From Velamenicoccus sp964471325 (GTDB lineage: Bacteria; Omnitrophota; Gorgyraeia; Velamenicoccales; Velamenicoccaceae), in assembly GCA_964471325.1 (NCBI GenBank), contig CAYYFL010000024.1, positions 1-15,902 on the forward strand: a stretch of 15,902 nt of DNA, in the 5' to 3' direction. Below the pieces are notes generated by a model that saw nothing but the letters and a program-made list of their open reading frames with translations, was not told the DNA's origin and did not search any database. The position numbers and the translations under genes were made by a program. How positions within the stretch are numbered: position 1 is the stretch's first letter; each line of letters starts with the position of its first letter. This document shows positions 6,420 to 12,521 of the stretch, one piece after another.

Positions 6420-7350
6420 GCCAGCACTTGTCTCCCCACGCACACCATTTGCACTGGTAGAAATCGGCAGATGGATATTCCCGCGGTAACAATTCACCGG
6501 CCATGCAGGCCTGGATAATCCGGACTGCCCTGTCCGACGCGTCTTGTGCAACTGACTGATCGAAAGGGATATTTTCGTGATACAGAGATGAATCGTCCTT
6601 GTTGACGCATGTCCATAGGGCAGGCCTGTCGGCAAGGTCCATGTAGGCCATGTAGATCTGAACCTGGACATAATAGATCCAGTTGGCCTTTTTGACTTTG
6701 TTCTTTTCGAACTCACGCCATTTTTTGGCGTTCGCTGTTTTGCATTCCCATAACCGCGGATACGGACCGAACTCGTCAGGTCCACCCACAATAACTCCAT
6801 CTATGTGACCGGATATTTTCCCGCCGGCGACGGAAAAACCAAATTGTCGGCCCTCTTTATCCTTTACTCTCAGGTCAAACCCAGCCATGCGGATCCATTC
6901 CGCGGCCAGGTCTTCGACTACATGACCGATGGAGAATATCCGTAAGGTTCTTCCTTCGAATGGCCTGTCTCGTGGTGTATTAAAAAATTCATATTGGAGG
7001 GCCCTGGCACATTCGCCGCCGAGACGAGAGCCTCCGAGATAATCCCTGGGTCGCTCGGGCCTGCCGGTAAGAGCCTCGTCAATGAGGTGATTTATTCGAT
7101 CTGATTGGTTTATTTGGTGATTAAAATCGAGCATGTCCAGCTCTCCTTTTTGTTTATGTATGCCCTGGAGGTGGCACGTGTCGCAGAGGCAGGAGAGATC
7201 AGAATCTTTTTCCCGAAAAAACCGATACCTCTTGTGGTGCACCTGCAATTTCAGCGTTGATCCGCATTGTTCACATTTGCCCACCAGCTCCCGAAATTCT
7301 TTCGATTTCTGCCGCCAGTGTGTGGTTGCATAATAGTTAGAAAGGTTCAT
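6412..7350 (-). CDS. HNH domain fused to Cas4/RecB-like PD-(D/E)XK nuclease
   Basis: A 312-aa open frame with two nuclease modules. Residues 1-66 look like a small HNH/zinc domain: C26/C29, H38-H39, C56/C59-H60 and H65. From about residue 73 follows a Cas4-like PD-(D/E)XK exonuclease: E146 (GHVVED), GHIDG with H182 and D184, and E202-C-K204, then a Q-Y helix. Four cysteines, C114 and C300/C303/C309, are placed as in iron-sulfur RecB/Cas4 nucleases. Such enzymes resect DNA ends to feed annealing or recombination, fitting the neighbouring Sak4-like ATPase. The first ATG (7350) has a poor ribosome site and overlaps the preceding gene by 14 bases, whereas Met73 (7134) has AAGGAG eight bases upstream. 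Either one fused protein or two products may be made. Confidence 0.82.
   Translation of the reverse strand: MNLSNYYATTHWRQKSKEFRELVGKCEQCGSTLKLQVHHKRYRFFREKDSDLSCLCDTCHLQGIHKQKGELDMLDFNHQINQSDRINHLIDEALTGRPERPRDYLGGSRLGGECARALQYEFFNTPRDRPFEGRTLRIFSIGHVVEDLAAEWIRMAGFDLRVKDKEGRQFGFSVAGGKISGHIDGVIVGGPDEFGPYPRLWECKTANAKKWREFEKNKVKKANWIYYVQVQIYMAYMDLADRPALWTCVNKDDSSLYHENIPFDQSVAQDASDRAVRIIQACMAGELLPREYPSADFYQCKWCAWGDKCWHD
7132..7148 (-). promoter_or_regulatory. Internal ribosome binding site and start (Met73) within the HNH-nuclease gene
   Basis: Reading on the minus strand, AAGGAG (7148-7143) sits eight bases before ATG (7134-7132) in the same frame as the upstream HNH segment. This is a far better start signal than the one at 7350. 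Translation from here would give a 240-aa nuclease beginning MLDFNHQ, the usual length for a stand-alone nuclease of this type. It suggests an ancestral two-gene arrangement in which the stop codon of the HNH gene was lost. Confidence 0.6.
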
Positions 7351-7654
7351 TGGGATCGTTAACGTATTTACTCCACACCTCTTTGCTGGCGCCTAATTCC
7401 CGGAGCGTTTCAAAAATGGATTGCCCGCAGGGCTTCCAGTAATGGAATCGGGGATCTGCATCAAACGGGATCACCAGATCCCCAGCATCGCTGATGTACG
7501 GCAGGCTGAACTTCGCCCCCTTATCCGGTATCAAAGCCTCGATGCAGGCGCGGACAAGGGCATCAACCTCAGTGCGAGAATAGTCATTTACAGCTTTCCC
7601 GGTGAGTCCTGCTGATACGAGTGCTTCACCCAGTTTCTGATAATCAACGGGCAT
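7337..7654 (-). CDS. Unknown 105-aa phage protein in replication operon
   Basis: A complete small acidic protein between the helicase and nuclease genes, overlapping the first by 11 bases and the second by 14. AGGAGGT lies about 9 bases before the ATG, an excellent start signal. The N-terminal half is helical (YQKLGEALVSAGLTGKAV, then a leucine/alanine-rich helix with CIEALIP). The C-terminal half holds an FHYWKPCGQSIFETLRELG segment rich in aromatics. I recognise no domain and no catalytic motif. Its position between helicase and nuclease suggests a partner or adaptor for one of them, but that is inference from synteny alone. Confidence 0.72.
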   Translation of the reverse strand: MPVDYQKLGEALVSAGLTGKAVNDYSRTEVDALVRACIEALIPDKGAKFSLPYISDAGDLVIPFDADPRFHYWKPCGQSIFETLRELGASKEVWSKYVNDPNEPF

Positions 7655-9302
7655 GTCGAAAGACCTCCTGTTCGATTGCTGATTTGTTCCAGAGAAAATT
7701 GAGGAGGCAGGAAGCCTCGTACTTTCTGAGATTGTAATCGTTTACATTCCAACCAATGTTGGCGAGCAGCTCCAGTTGTTTAAATGATGGCGGGTCCTTC
7801 AGCCAGCGCCTGCTTTTCTGCGCGGCATCCGTGTCTTCATGCAACCGCAGAAAATCATCCGCTTGAGCAAGGGCCGGGACTTTCGCACCGACGGATAATC
7901 GGCGCATGGGTTTGCCCTTCATCTTACCCAACGATACCCAATCGTTTCCATTTGCCGATGCCGTCACAACCCAGGCATTGAATCCGCTGGCGACCATGAC
8001 CTTCCCGCTGCCGAATAGGTCTGCCCACTTGAAAGGTGATTTTTTCAGCAAATCTACTTCCATCATCACCACATCGGAGTATTCCTTCTCCTGAGCGGCG
8101 CCTTTAGCGCCGGCGTGGTATTCATAACCGCAAACAGGGCACTCTCTCGTTTGTATGGGGATCAGTGTATTGCAGCTCGGGCATTCTTTATTTGCTGCTT
8201 CTGTTCCTTCCAAATCATCCAATCGGACGCCCTGTTCCAGATCGCCGTGGATGCGAATTGATTCTCCAAAATCCAGGACAATGCAGTCCCGCTTTATCAC
8301 CCCTGGATGTTCTTCCGGATCCACGACTCGCAGACCACGACCGATCATCTGCAGCATGGTGGATTTAAATGAGCACGGCCGAAGGAGAACGACACAGGAA
8401 AGAGGCGGACAATCATAGCCTTCGGTTAGAACGGCCACGTTGCAGAGGACCTGCAGATCGCCATATTCAAAGCGTTTCAGGATTTCCGCTCGATTTGGCG
8501 TATCACCGAAAATACAGTCCGCCTTTATCCCGTTCTCCTGAAACAGGGCGCAGACCGCTTCCGCATGGCGGATCGTGGAGCAGAAGGCGATCGTTTTCCG
8601 GTCACCGGCGAGATCCTTCCATTCCCTGAACACCGCGGTATTTACCGGCACGGTGTTCATTAATGTTTCAACCTCGTCTAAGTCGTATTCGCCACACGAC
8701 GTTTTCCGTACTTTTTGGATTTCTTCAGCAAGACCGGGAAGGGTGGCAATGAACGTCCGTGGGGGGACCAGGAACCCCAGATCCACTAGATGCCGCATTG
8801 TGATCATGTCGCAGACATTGTCGAAGGTCGGCTTCAGACCACGTTTATCGCCACGCGATGCTGTCGCGGTAAATCCCGCGATGAGAACATTGGGGTTTCG
8901 GGATCTGGCGGCATCGACGATGCGCTGGTATGTCTCCGATCTGGTGTGATGTGCTTCATCAATTACCAGAACGTCCAATGGCGGAAGAATCTCCATGCCG
9001 CCATTCCGTCCAAGTGTCTGAGCCATGCCGAAGATAGTGTCTCCGGAAGGGTCTTTGATACCGAGACCATAAACAGAGGAACTCCTATCCGGATTGATCC
9101 GGTGGAACTTCTCCCGATTCTGCGCGACCAATTCTTCCCGATGCTGCAGGATCATTTGCCGGCCGCCCAGACTTGCAAGCAACCAAGAAATCATAAGCGT
9201 CTTGCCGGATCCCGTGGGGGCGATGGCAAGCGTGTTTCCGTATTCGGACAACGCACTTACCGCTCGCTCTACAAGGGTTTCCTGATATGGACGGGGAAGC
9301 AT
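7644..9302 (-). CDS. SF2 DEAD/DEAH-box helicase with C-terminal zinc ribbon
   Basis: A 552-aa superfamily 2 helicase of the phage/restriction type (ResIII plus helicase C domains). Motifs in order: RPYQ (4-7), Walker A APTGSGKT (28-35), DEAH (115-118), motif III GFTATASR (143-150), and motif VI QMIGRGLRV (318-326). A zinc ribbon follows, with C374/C377 and C388/C391, then about 160 residues without a motif I know. It should use ATP to translocate on or unwind DNA, probably at replication forks or recombination intermediates of the element. GAGGT lies 6 bases before the ATG. The upstream gene ends only 3 bases away and the downstream one overlaps by 11, so it is deep inside the operon. The family is certain; the exact role is inferred from neighbours. 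Confidence 0.92.
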   Translation of the reverse strand: MLPRPYQETLVERAVSALSEYGNTLAIAPTGSGKTLMISWLLASLGGRQMILQHREELVAQNREKFHRINPDRSSSVYGLGIKDPSGDTIFGMAQTLGRNGGMEILPPLDVLVIDEAHHTRSETYQRIVDAARSRNPNVLIAGFTATASRGDKRGLKPTFDNVCDMITMRHLVDLGFLVPPRTFIATLPGLAEEIQKVRKTSCGEYDLDEVETLMNTVPVNTAVFREWKDLAGDRKTIAFCSTIRHAEAVCALFQENGIKADCIFGDTPNRAEILKRFEYGDLQVLCNVAVLTEGYDCPPLSCVVLLRPCSFKSTMLQMIGRGLRVVDPEEHPGVIKRDCIVLDFGESIRIHGDLEQGVRLDDLEGTEAANKECPSCNTLIPIQTRECPVCGYEYHAGAKGAAQEKEYSDVVMMEVDLLKKSPFKWADLFGSGKVMVASGFNAWVVTASANGNDWVSLGKMKGKPMRRLSVGAKVPALAQADDFLRLHEDTDAAQKSRRWLKDPPSFKQLELLANIGWNVNDYNLRKYEASCLLNFLWNKSAIEQEVFRHAR

Positions 9303-9305
9303 TGT

Positions 9306-9914
9306 TTACCTCGCCCATGCCGGAATTGCTGAGGGTGCCTGGTTTTTTGTTGGCTGTGGCGTGTTTTTAGGAAGCGCCGCAGTCGGATCTGTCTTTCCAG
9401 GTCCGCCGGGCAGAACAGTTTCTCCCGCCATTACTCGCTGATATATCTTGTGGTCGGGAGTCAGAACACGCAGGATTTTATTCTTGTCGCCGTAACCGTC
9501 CTTGCCCTTTTCGATACCAATTTCTATGGCAAATTCCAGTTCATTCAGTTCTTCCCAGGTGCTGATGATGCGCGCTCGTCGGGCTTTATCAGACTCATCT
9601 TTGGGATCGATACCCTTGGCCGATTCCAGCATTCCGCGGAGCAGTGATCGCGTTATCGAAGCCGCTTTTTCGTGCCCTTCTGTCACTCCGCCCACGCCGG
9701 CGTTCTGGAAAATCTTTCGCTTGGCATAAGGTGCGGATGATAGGGTCAGTTCCATGACCAGGTACTCGAAACCGGATTGCGATTTTGAGAGCCATCCCCC
9801 AACGCCATGTCCTCCCGGCCGAATGGCGCAGATTACTCTTGCGTAAGTTTTAGAGGGAAGCAGATCGCCCTCCTGTTGCTCGGATGCCGTGTTGAAATCA
9901 AAGAAATTACTCAT
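9306..9914 (-). CDS. DUF669-like protein, probable single-stranded DNA binding partner
   Basis: A 202-aa protein resembling the DUF669 family found in phage recombination/replication operons, usually beside Sak4-like ATPases. It opens with MSNFFDFNTASEQQ. The GDLLP...YARVICAI and LVMELTLSS strands give a compact beta-rich N-terminal half, followed by a helical segment (EKAASITRSLLRGMLESAKG), further strands (LEFAIEIGIEKGKDGYGDKNKI) and a disordered Pro/Thr-rich tail ending IPAWAR. That plan, a beta core plus a flexible tail with a conserved tip, fits a single-strand binding or accessory protein. It overlaps the upstream ATPase gene by 8 bases. The family call is moderately sure; DNA binding is inference. 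Confidence 0.75.
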   Translation of the reverse strand: MSNFFDFNTASEQQEGDLLPSKTYARVICAIRPGGHGVGGWLSKSQSGFEYLVMELTLSSAPYAKRKIFQNAGVGGVTEGHEKAASITRSLLRGMLESAKGIDPKDESDKARRARIISTWEELNELEFAIEIGIEKGKDGYGDKNKILRVLTPDHKIYQRVMAGETVLPGGPGKTDPTAALPKNTPQPTKNQAPSAIPAWAR

Positions 9915-10743
9915 TGTTATTGCCCTCCTTTATCTGTGTCTGGAATTTTTGTTCGGGTTTCGGCCCGTTAATTTTTTCCATAAGACGGCCAAGATGTGGC
10001 TCCTCGACCATGTCCAACCGTCCACTACGGTCCTTTGCCGGATAGCCCCAGGGGTTGACTTGATGCGTAACAAAAGCGCGGTAGGGATTGCCGGAATCGT
10101 CCTTTAGTGCAACCATGCTGATGATCTCGTCAAAGATGCCCGGCAATTCGTTCCCTGCTTTGGCGCCTTCGATCTGTGGCACCCAAAGAGCACGGCCGTA
10201 ATCATCCTCTTTCCGATCAAGACCACCGACAACCCATATATTTTTGTCTCTGCAATATTGAATTTGGGTTAGCCACTGAACTAATTCACGGCCGACCAGT
10301 CCATAGGCCCCGCGGTTGTCCTGCTTGCCCGTCTTTTCTGAGAACGCTTCCGGCTGACCGGTTGCCCATTGCCAGCACAGACGCGAGGCAACCGAAATGG
10401 AATCCCAAAAAACAGTGTCGTATTTCTGAAGAAAGGACGGATCAGTTTCCCCAGCTATGAATTCATAATGGGCTTGACTATACGGCTGTTCCGGTCGTCT
10501 CGATGGATTGGGACCGGTCATAAGGCAAGCCATATTGATCGCTTCTTCCCACGTATTGATTTTGATCTGATCCACCGGACAATCCTGGACAGCCAGGTCC
10601 CCGCCCTCAAGGTCGAGGAAGAGTGTTTTATCCGGATCAAGGCTCCACAAGAGAGACGTTTTGCCGATACCGTGGGGCCCAAATATCGCTCCCTTGATTC
10701 GTTTTCTCTCAGCCAATCGTTGATCCGCGGTTATGATTTTCAT
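9907..10743 (-). CDS. Sak4-like RecA-fold ATPase (phage recombination)
   Basis: A 278-aa AAA/RecA-fold ATP-binding protein of the phage Sak4 type. These are single-strand annealing or recombinase-like proteins that promote phage recombination. Motifs: Walker A GPHGIGKT (22-29), LFLDLEGG (41-48), and a Walker B-like VFWDS (111-115) after YDT. GGLDRKEDDYGR around 188-199 and the THQVNPWG segment are further conserved-looking loops. AGGAGGT lies about 8 bases before the ATG, 15 bases after the preceding gene. With the DUF669-like protein and the Cas4-like nuclease it could form an annealing/recombination set. The fold is certain; the Sak4 label is my best match. Confidence 0.85.
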   Translation of the reverse strand: MKIITADQRLAERKRIKGAIFGPHGIGKTSLLWSLDPDKTLFLDLEGGDLAVQDCPVDQIKINTWEEAINMACLMTGPNPSRRPEQPYSQAHYEFIAGETDPSFLQKYDTVFWDSISVASRLCWQWATGQPEAFSEKTGKQDNRGAYGLVGRELVQWLTQIQYCRDKNIWVVGGLDRKEDDYGRALWVPQIEGAKAGNELPGIFDEIISMVALKDDSGNPYRAFVTHQVNPWGYPAKDRSGRLDMVEEPHLGRLMEKINGPKPEQKFQTQIKEGNNNE

Positions 10744-10758
10744 GCTTGCACCTCCTAA

Positions 10759-11040
10759 TTATTTTTTCTCTGATTCAACGCGCTCCACCTTGAAGGCCTC
10801 TTCGCCGAATTCCCGGGTGAGGAAACCGGTGAAGATGCGGGCGATGGCACGGCCGACATCGGTCGCCGCGTCCACGACGCAAGAACGTTTCTGGGTATCA
10901 AACCGAAAAGACGCGTCCAACCGAACCAGCGACCGGCCATGAAGGCTCTCGGCGGCGATAACCGCAAGGAGAAGGGACTCTTCGACGTCCCTGATGGGGA
11001 CCTTGGGATCGAAGTTATATCGGTAAAGTTCTCGGTTCAT
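10759..11040 (-). CDS. Conserved unknown 93-aa protein at head of replication operon
   Basis: A complete small gene with GGAGG eight bases before ATG, 15 bases ahead of the Sak4-like ATPase gene. The product begins MNRELYRYNFDP and continues with VEESLLLAVIAAESLHGRS, a helix, then VRLDASFRFD and CVVDA strands and a C-terminal helix (GRAIARIFTGFLTREFG). I recall closely similar short proteins in mobile regions of deltaproteobacteria and planctomycetes, near sigma-like factors and serine recombinases. I know of no domain name or function. It contains no catalytic motif, signal peptide or membrane segment. Confidence 0.75.
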   Translation of the reverse strand: MNRELYRYNFDPKVPIRDVEESLLLAVIAAESLHGRSLVRLDASFRFDTQKRSCVVDAATDVGRAIARIFTGFLTREFGEEAFKVERVESEKK

Positions 11041-11111
11041 GGTTATGCCTCCATTACGTTCAGTGGGATCCGGTCAATACCTACCGGAAACGGACCCGAA
11101 CCGTCGGGGGA

Positions 11112-11699
11112 TCAGAGATAGTCTTTCAGCCCGGCGACCTCTAAGTTGGCGCGCAGTTTCTTGAGGGATTCGTAGATGGTTCCCCGTGGTACCCCGGTGT
11201 CTCGGGAAAGCTCCGTCACGGTGTCGATTCCGAGACGCCGGCACAGCTCGCGAAGTTCCGGCGGGAGCTTTTCGATTGCCTGACGGACGTCGATGGAGAG
11301 ATCACGCAACTCGGCCGTTGAGCGTGAAAGTCCGCCAGTCAAGCGCAGATAATCCTCCTGGTCGATGGTTTCCATGCGCTCGACCGAGCCGCCTTCCTCG
11401 TCCTCGAGGCGTTCGTTAAGAGAGCAATTGCATAGGCGGTAATCCCGTAGTCCTGCCTTCCGCGCCTCGATGATGGTGGCGATCTTATGTTCCACCACTC
11501 GGGCGATGAAGGTATTGCGCTGCGCGCGGTCGGGGTTGTATTTGGGCAGGCGTTGGAGCAGGTCCAGGATCATTTCCTGCTCCAGGTCCTCGCGGTCGGA
11601 GTCGGTCAAACCAACACGTCCGACCAGTTGTTTTGCCTTGAATTTGATGATCTGAACGGCATACTCGTCAATTCCTTCACAGTGATTGCTACTACCCAT
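11112..11699 (-). CDS. Sigma-70-like transcription factor of a mobile element
   Basis: A 195-aa protein with the two-domain plan of a small sigma-70-like factor. Residues 36-80 resemble region 2 (DREDLEQEMILDLLQRL, then a basic helix with FIARVVEHKIATIIEARK). Residues 140-183 resemble region 4, with a helix-turn-helix (TVTELSRDTGVPRGTIYESLKKLR). The linker carries a C90xC92 pair. It could direct RNA polymerase to the element's own promoters, or act as a regulator derived from a sigma factor. The ATG at 11699 follows GAGGAGG by 5 bases, but this Shine-Dalgarno lies inside a strong hairpin (11705-11724), so translation may be controlled. A terminator (11769-11828) precedes the gene. The family is fairly sure; targets are unknown. 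Confidence 0.82.
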   Translation of the reverse strand: MGSSNHCEGIDEYAVQIIKFKAKQLVGRVGLTDSDREDLEQEMILDLLQRLPKYNPDRAQRNTFIARVVEHKIATIIEARKAGLRDYRLCNCSLNERLEDEEGGSVERMETIDQEDYLRLTGGLSRSTAELRDLSIDVRQAIEKLPPELRELCRRLGIDTVTELSRDTGVPRGTIYESLKKLRANLEVAGLKDYL

Positions 11700-11704
11700 C
11701 TGAG

Positions 11705-11724
11705 CCTCCTCGGGGCCGAGGAGG
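11705..11724 (-). promoter_or_regulatory. Hairpin sequestering the Shine-Dalgarno of the sigma-like gene
   Basis: Arms CCTCCTCGG (11705-11713) and CCGAGGAGG (11716-11724) are perfect 9-bp complements separated by 2 bases; opening the innermost pair gives a normal 4-base loop. On the minus-strand message the downstream arm contains the GAGGAGG ribosome site 5 bases before the ATG at 11699. An mRNA folded this way would block initiation until the stem opens. Confidence 0.6.
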
Positions 11725-11768
11725 AGCTCGTGCGGGTGTCAACCTGTGCCGGAATGAACGCTCTACAG

Positions 11769-11828
11769 AAAAAAAGCGGAGGCATTGCGAGTACGCCGGT
11801 ATCGGCGACACCCACAACGACCTCCGCT
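11769..11828 (-). terminator. Rho-independent terminator between the 110-aa and sigma-like genes
   Basis: On the minus strand AGCGGAGG pairs with CCTCCGCT (11821-11828 with 11775-11782), followed directly by seven T (11775-11769). Inside the long loop is a second stem, CGCCG / CGGCG (11794-11798 and 11803-11807). The stem-plus-U-tract layout is typical of an intrinsic terminator, though the loop is long; a small structured RNA ending here is an alternative. Confidence 0.6.
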
Positions 11829-11870
11829 CTGCGGCCAGTCTGTTGTCTGATGATGGACCGTGCTCTATGG

Positions 11871-11891
11871 CCGGGTCTGAATCAGACCCGG
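11871..11891. repeat. 21-bp near-perfect palindrome over a stop codon
   Basis: Arms CCGGGTCTGA (11871-11880) and TCAGACCCGG (11882-11891) flank a single central A. The right arm contains the TGA stop of the 110-aa gene. No T-tract follows on either strand, so it is not an ordinary terminator; it could be a protein-binding site or an mRNA-end hairpin. Confidence 0.5.
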
Positions 11892-12214
11892 ACCGCGTCC
11901 GCCACGGTCATGCGGACGGGCAATCCGTTGTCGATCATGAGTTCCTGGATCGAGAGAAATCGCTCCCTATCAAAGACCTCGAACAGCTCCGCGACCTTCC
12001 TTTTCAGGGCGAAGCCGTCGTTGCCGCGTGATTCGTTCGGCCCGTTGTCCTTGCCAAACAGGAAAAGCCGCAGCACGGTGGGCGGGGGATCGAAGACGGG
12101 CTCACCGTCCCGGACATGAAGTTTCTCGATCCGTCCGTAGTTGATCTCCTGCATCAGCTCGAGTAGGCGTTTTCTGGCAGGAGTCAGAGTCGCCTTTGTC
12201 ACGACATTCGTCAT
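11882..12214 (-). CDS. Conserved unknown 110-aa protein
   Basis: A 110-aa protein beginning MTNVVTKATLTPARKRLLELMQ. I chose ATG 12214 because the near-perfect Shine-Dalgarno AAGGAGGT lies 5 bases upstream; an earlier in-frame ATG at 12247 lies within the U-tract of a terminator. The protein has an N-terminal basic helix, a YGRIEKLHVRDGEPVFDPPP segment, and a C-terminal helix pair. I recall relatives with the same GRIE.L.VR.GEPVFDPPP signature in mobile regions of deltaproteobacteria and planctomycetes, near sigma-like genes, with no known function. Terminators lie on both sides (12246-12298 and 11769-11828) with no visible promoter between, so its expression probably depends on readthrough. 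Confidence 0.75.
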   Translation of the reverse strand: MTNVVTKATLTPARKRLLELMQEINYGRIEKLHVRDGEPVFDPPPTVLRLFLFGKDNGPNESRGNDGFALKRKVAELFEVFDRERFLSIQELMIDNGLPVRMTVADAVRV

Positions 12215-12245
12215 ACCGGACCTCCTTTCGCGCCCGTGGCGCATC

Positions 12246-12298
12246 AAAAAAATAGCCCCCTGGGAGTGGGGTCCGGCGAATGGACTCCCCAGGGGGCT
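12246..12298 (-). terminator. Strong rho-independent terminator with a complementary-loop feature
   Basis: On the minus strand AGCCCCCTGGGGAGT pairs with ACTCCCAGGGGGCT through 14 base pairs and one bulged G, followed by A and then seven T (12252-12246). The 16-base loop contains TCGCCGGACC (positions 12279-12270). It should stop transcripts coming from the repressor and 388/344-aa genes. It lies only 31 bases before the ATG of the 110-aa gene. Confidence 0.85.
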
Positions 12299-12387
12299 GT
12301 GACCCGGATTACCGGGCGCTTATTTTAGGGATGAGGTTCTCGCCGGACCTACACCCCTCATTGTCGAAATTTCGATGAGAGGGGCGT
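12254..12387 (-). ncRNA. Candidate structured leader RNA / attenuator
   Basis: Read on the minus strand, four elements follow each other. First is a long hairpin (12387-12351) around TCGAAATTTCGA with an outer ACGCCCC/GGGGTGT stem. Next is the free segment GGTCCGGCGA (12349-12340). Then comes a small hairpin CCCGG/CCGGG (12316-12303). Last is the terminator, whose loop carries TCGCCGGACC, the exact 10-base complement of the free segment. The outer stem of the first hairpin is fully paired only as minus-strand RNA (a U-G pair that would be an A-C mismatch on plus), which supports the orientation. Pairing of segment and loop would form a pseudoknot or an antiterminator. No known riboswitch family is recognised. 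Confidence 0.5.
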
Positions 12388-12489
12388 GGATGATCCGGGG
12401 AGGTAAAAGCTATAAATGAGAAAAGACTATGATTACAGTCTTGTAGACGAATTTTGGATGGAAAAATATTTTGTTATTTTTTTTAGAGG
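12388..12489. other. AT-rich intergenic segment between two related palindromes
   Basis: This stretch is much richer in A/T than its neighbours and contains an inverted repeat with arms AAGACT (12423-12428) and AGTCTT (12437-12442), plus a run of eight T (12477-12484). It is bounded by the TCGAAATTTCGA palindrome at 12364-12375 and the longer one at 12490-12509. It is the likely place for a promoter of the 110-aa gene and beyond, but I found no convincing -35/-10 pair. A 34-codon plus-strand frame (12416-12520) is present but looks fortuitous. Confidence 0.4.
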
Positions 12490-12509
12490 CCCATCGAAAT
12501 TTCGATGGG
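12490..12509. repeat. Perfect 20-bp palindrome, probable operator
   Basis: CCCATCGAAATTTCGATGGG is its own reverse complement. It starts 13 bases beyond the stop codon of the 344-aa gene. Its core CGAAATTTCGATG recurs at 12365-12377, 125 bp away. Neither orientation has a following T-tract suited to a terminator, so binding by a dimeric regulator is the more likely explanation. Confidence 0.6.
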
Positions 12510-12521
12510 GGGGGAGGTGAA

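Noticed and set aside
6420..6800. N-terminal extension of the primase-helicase frame by 127 codons
   Set aside because: It lies out of frame inside the nuclease gene, has unnatural composition, and the real start at 6419 overlaps the nuclease stop as is usual in this operon.
11069..11088. Inverted repeat TCCGGT / ACCGGA between the sigma-like and 93-aa genes as a terminator
   Set aside because: Only six pairs with an 8-base loop and no T-tract; it is too weak to call.
11606..11815. 69-codon minus-strand frame through the second terminator
   Set aside because: It overlaps the sigma-like gene in another frame and its start is the terminator hairpin itself.
12416..12520. 34-codon plus-strand frame in the AT-rich gap
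   Set aside because: Shine-Dalgarno spacing is too long, the second half is the palindrome translated, and no promoter supports it.
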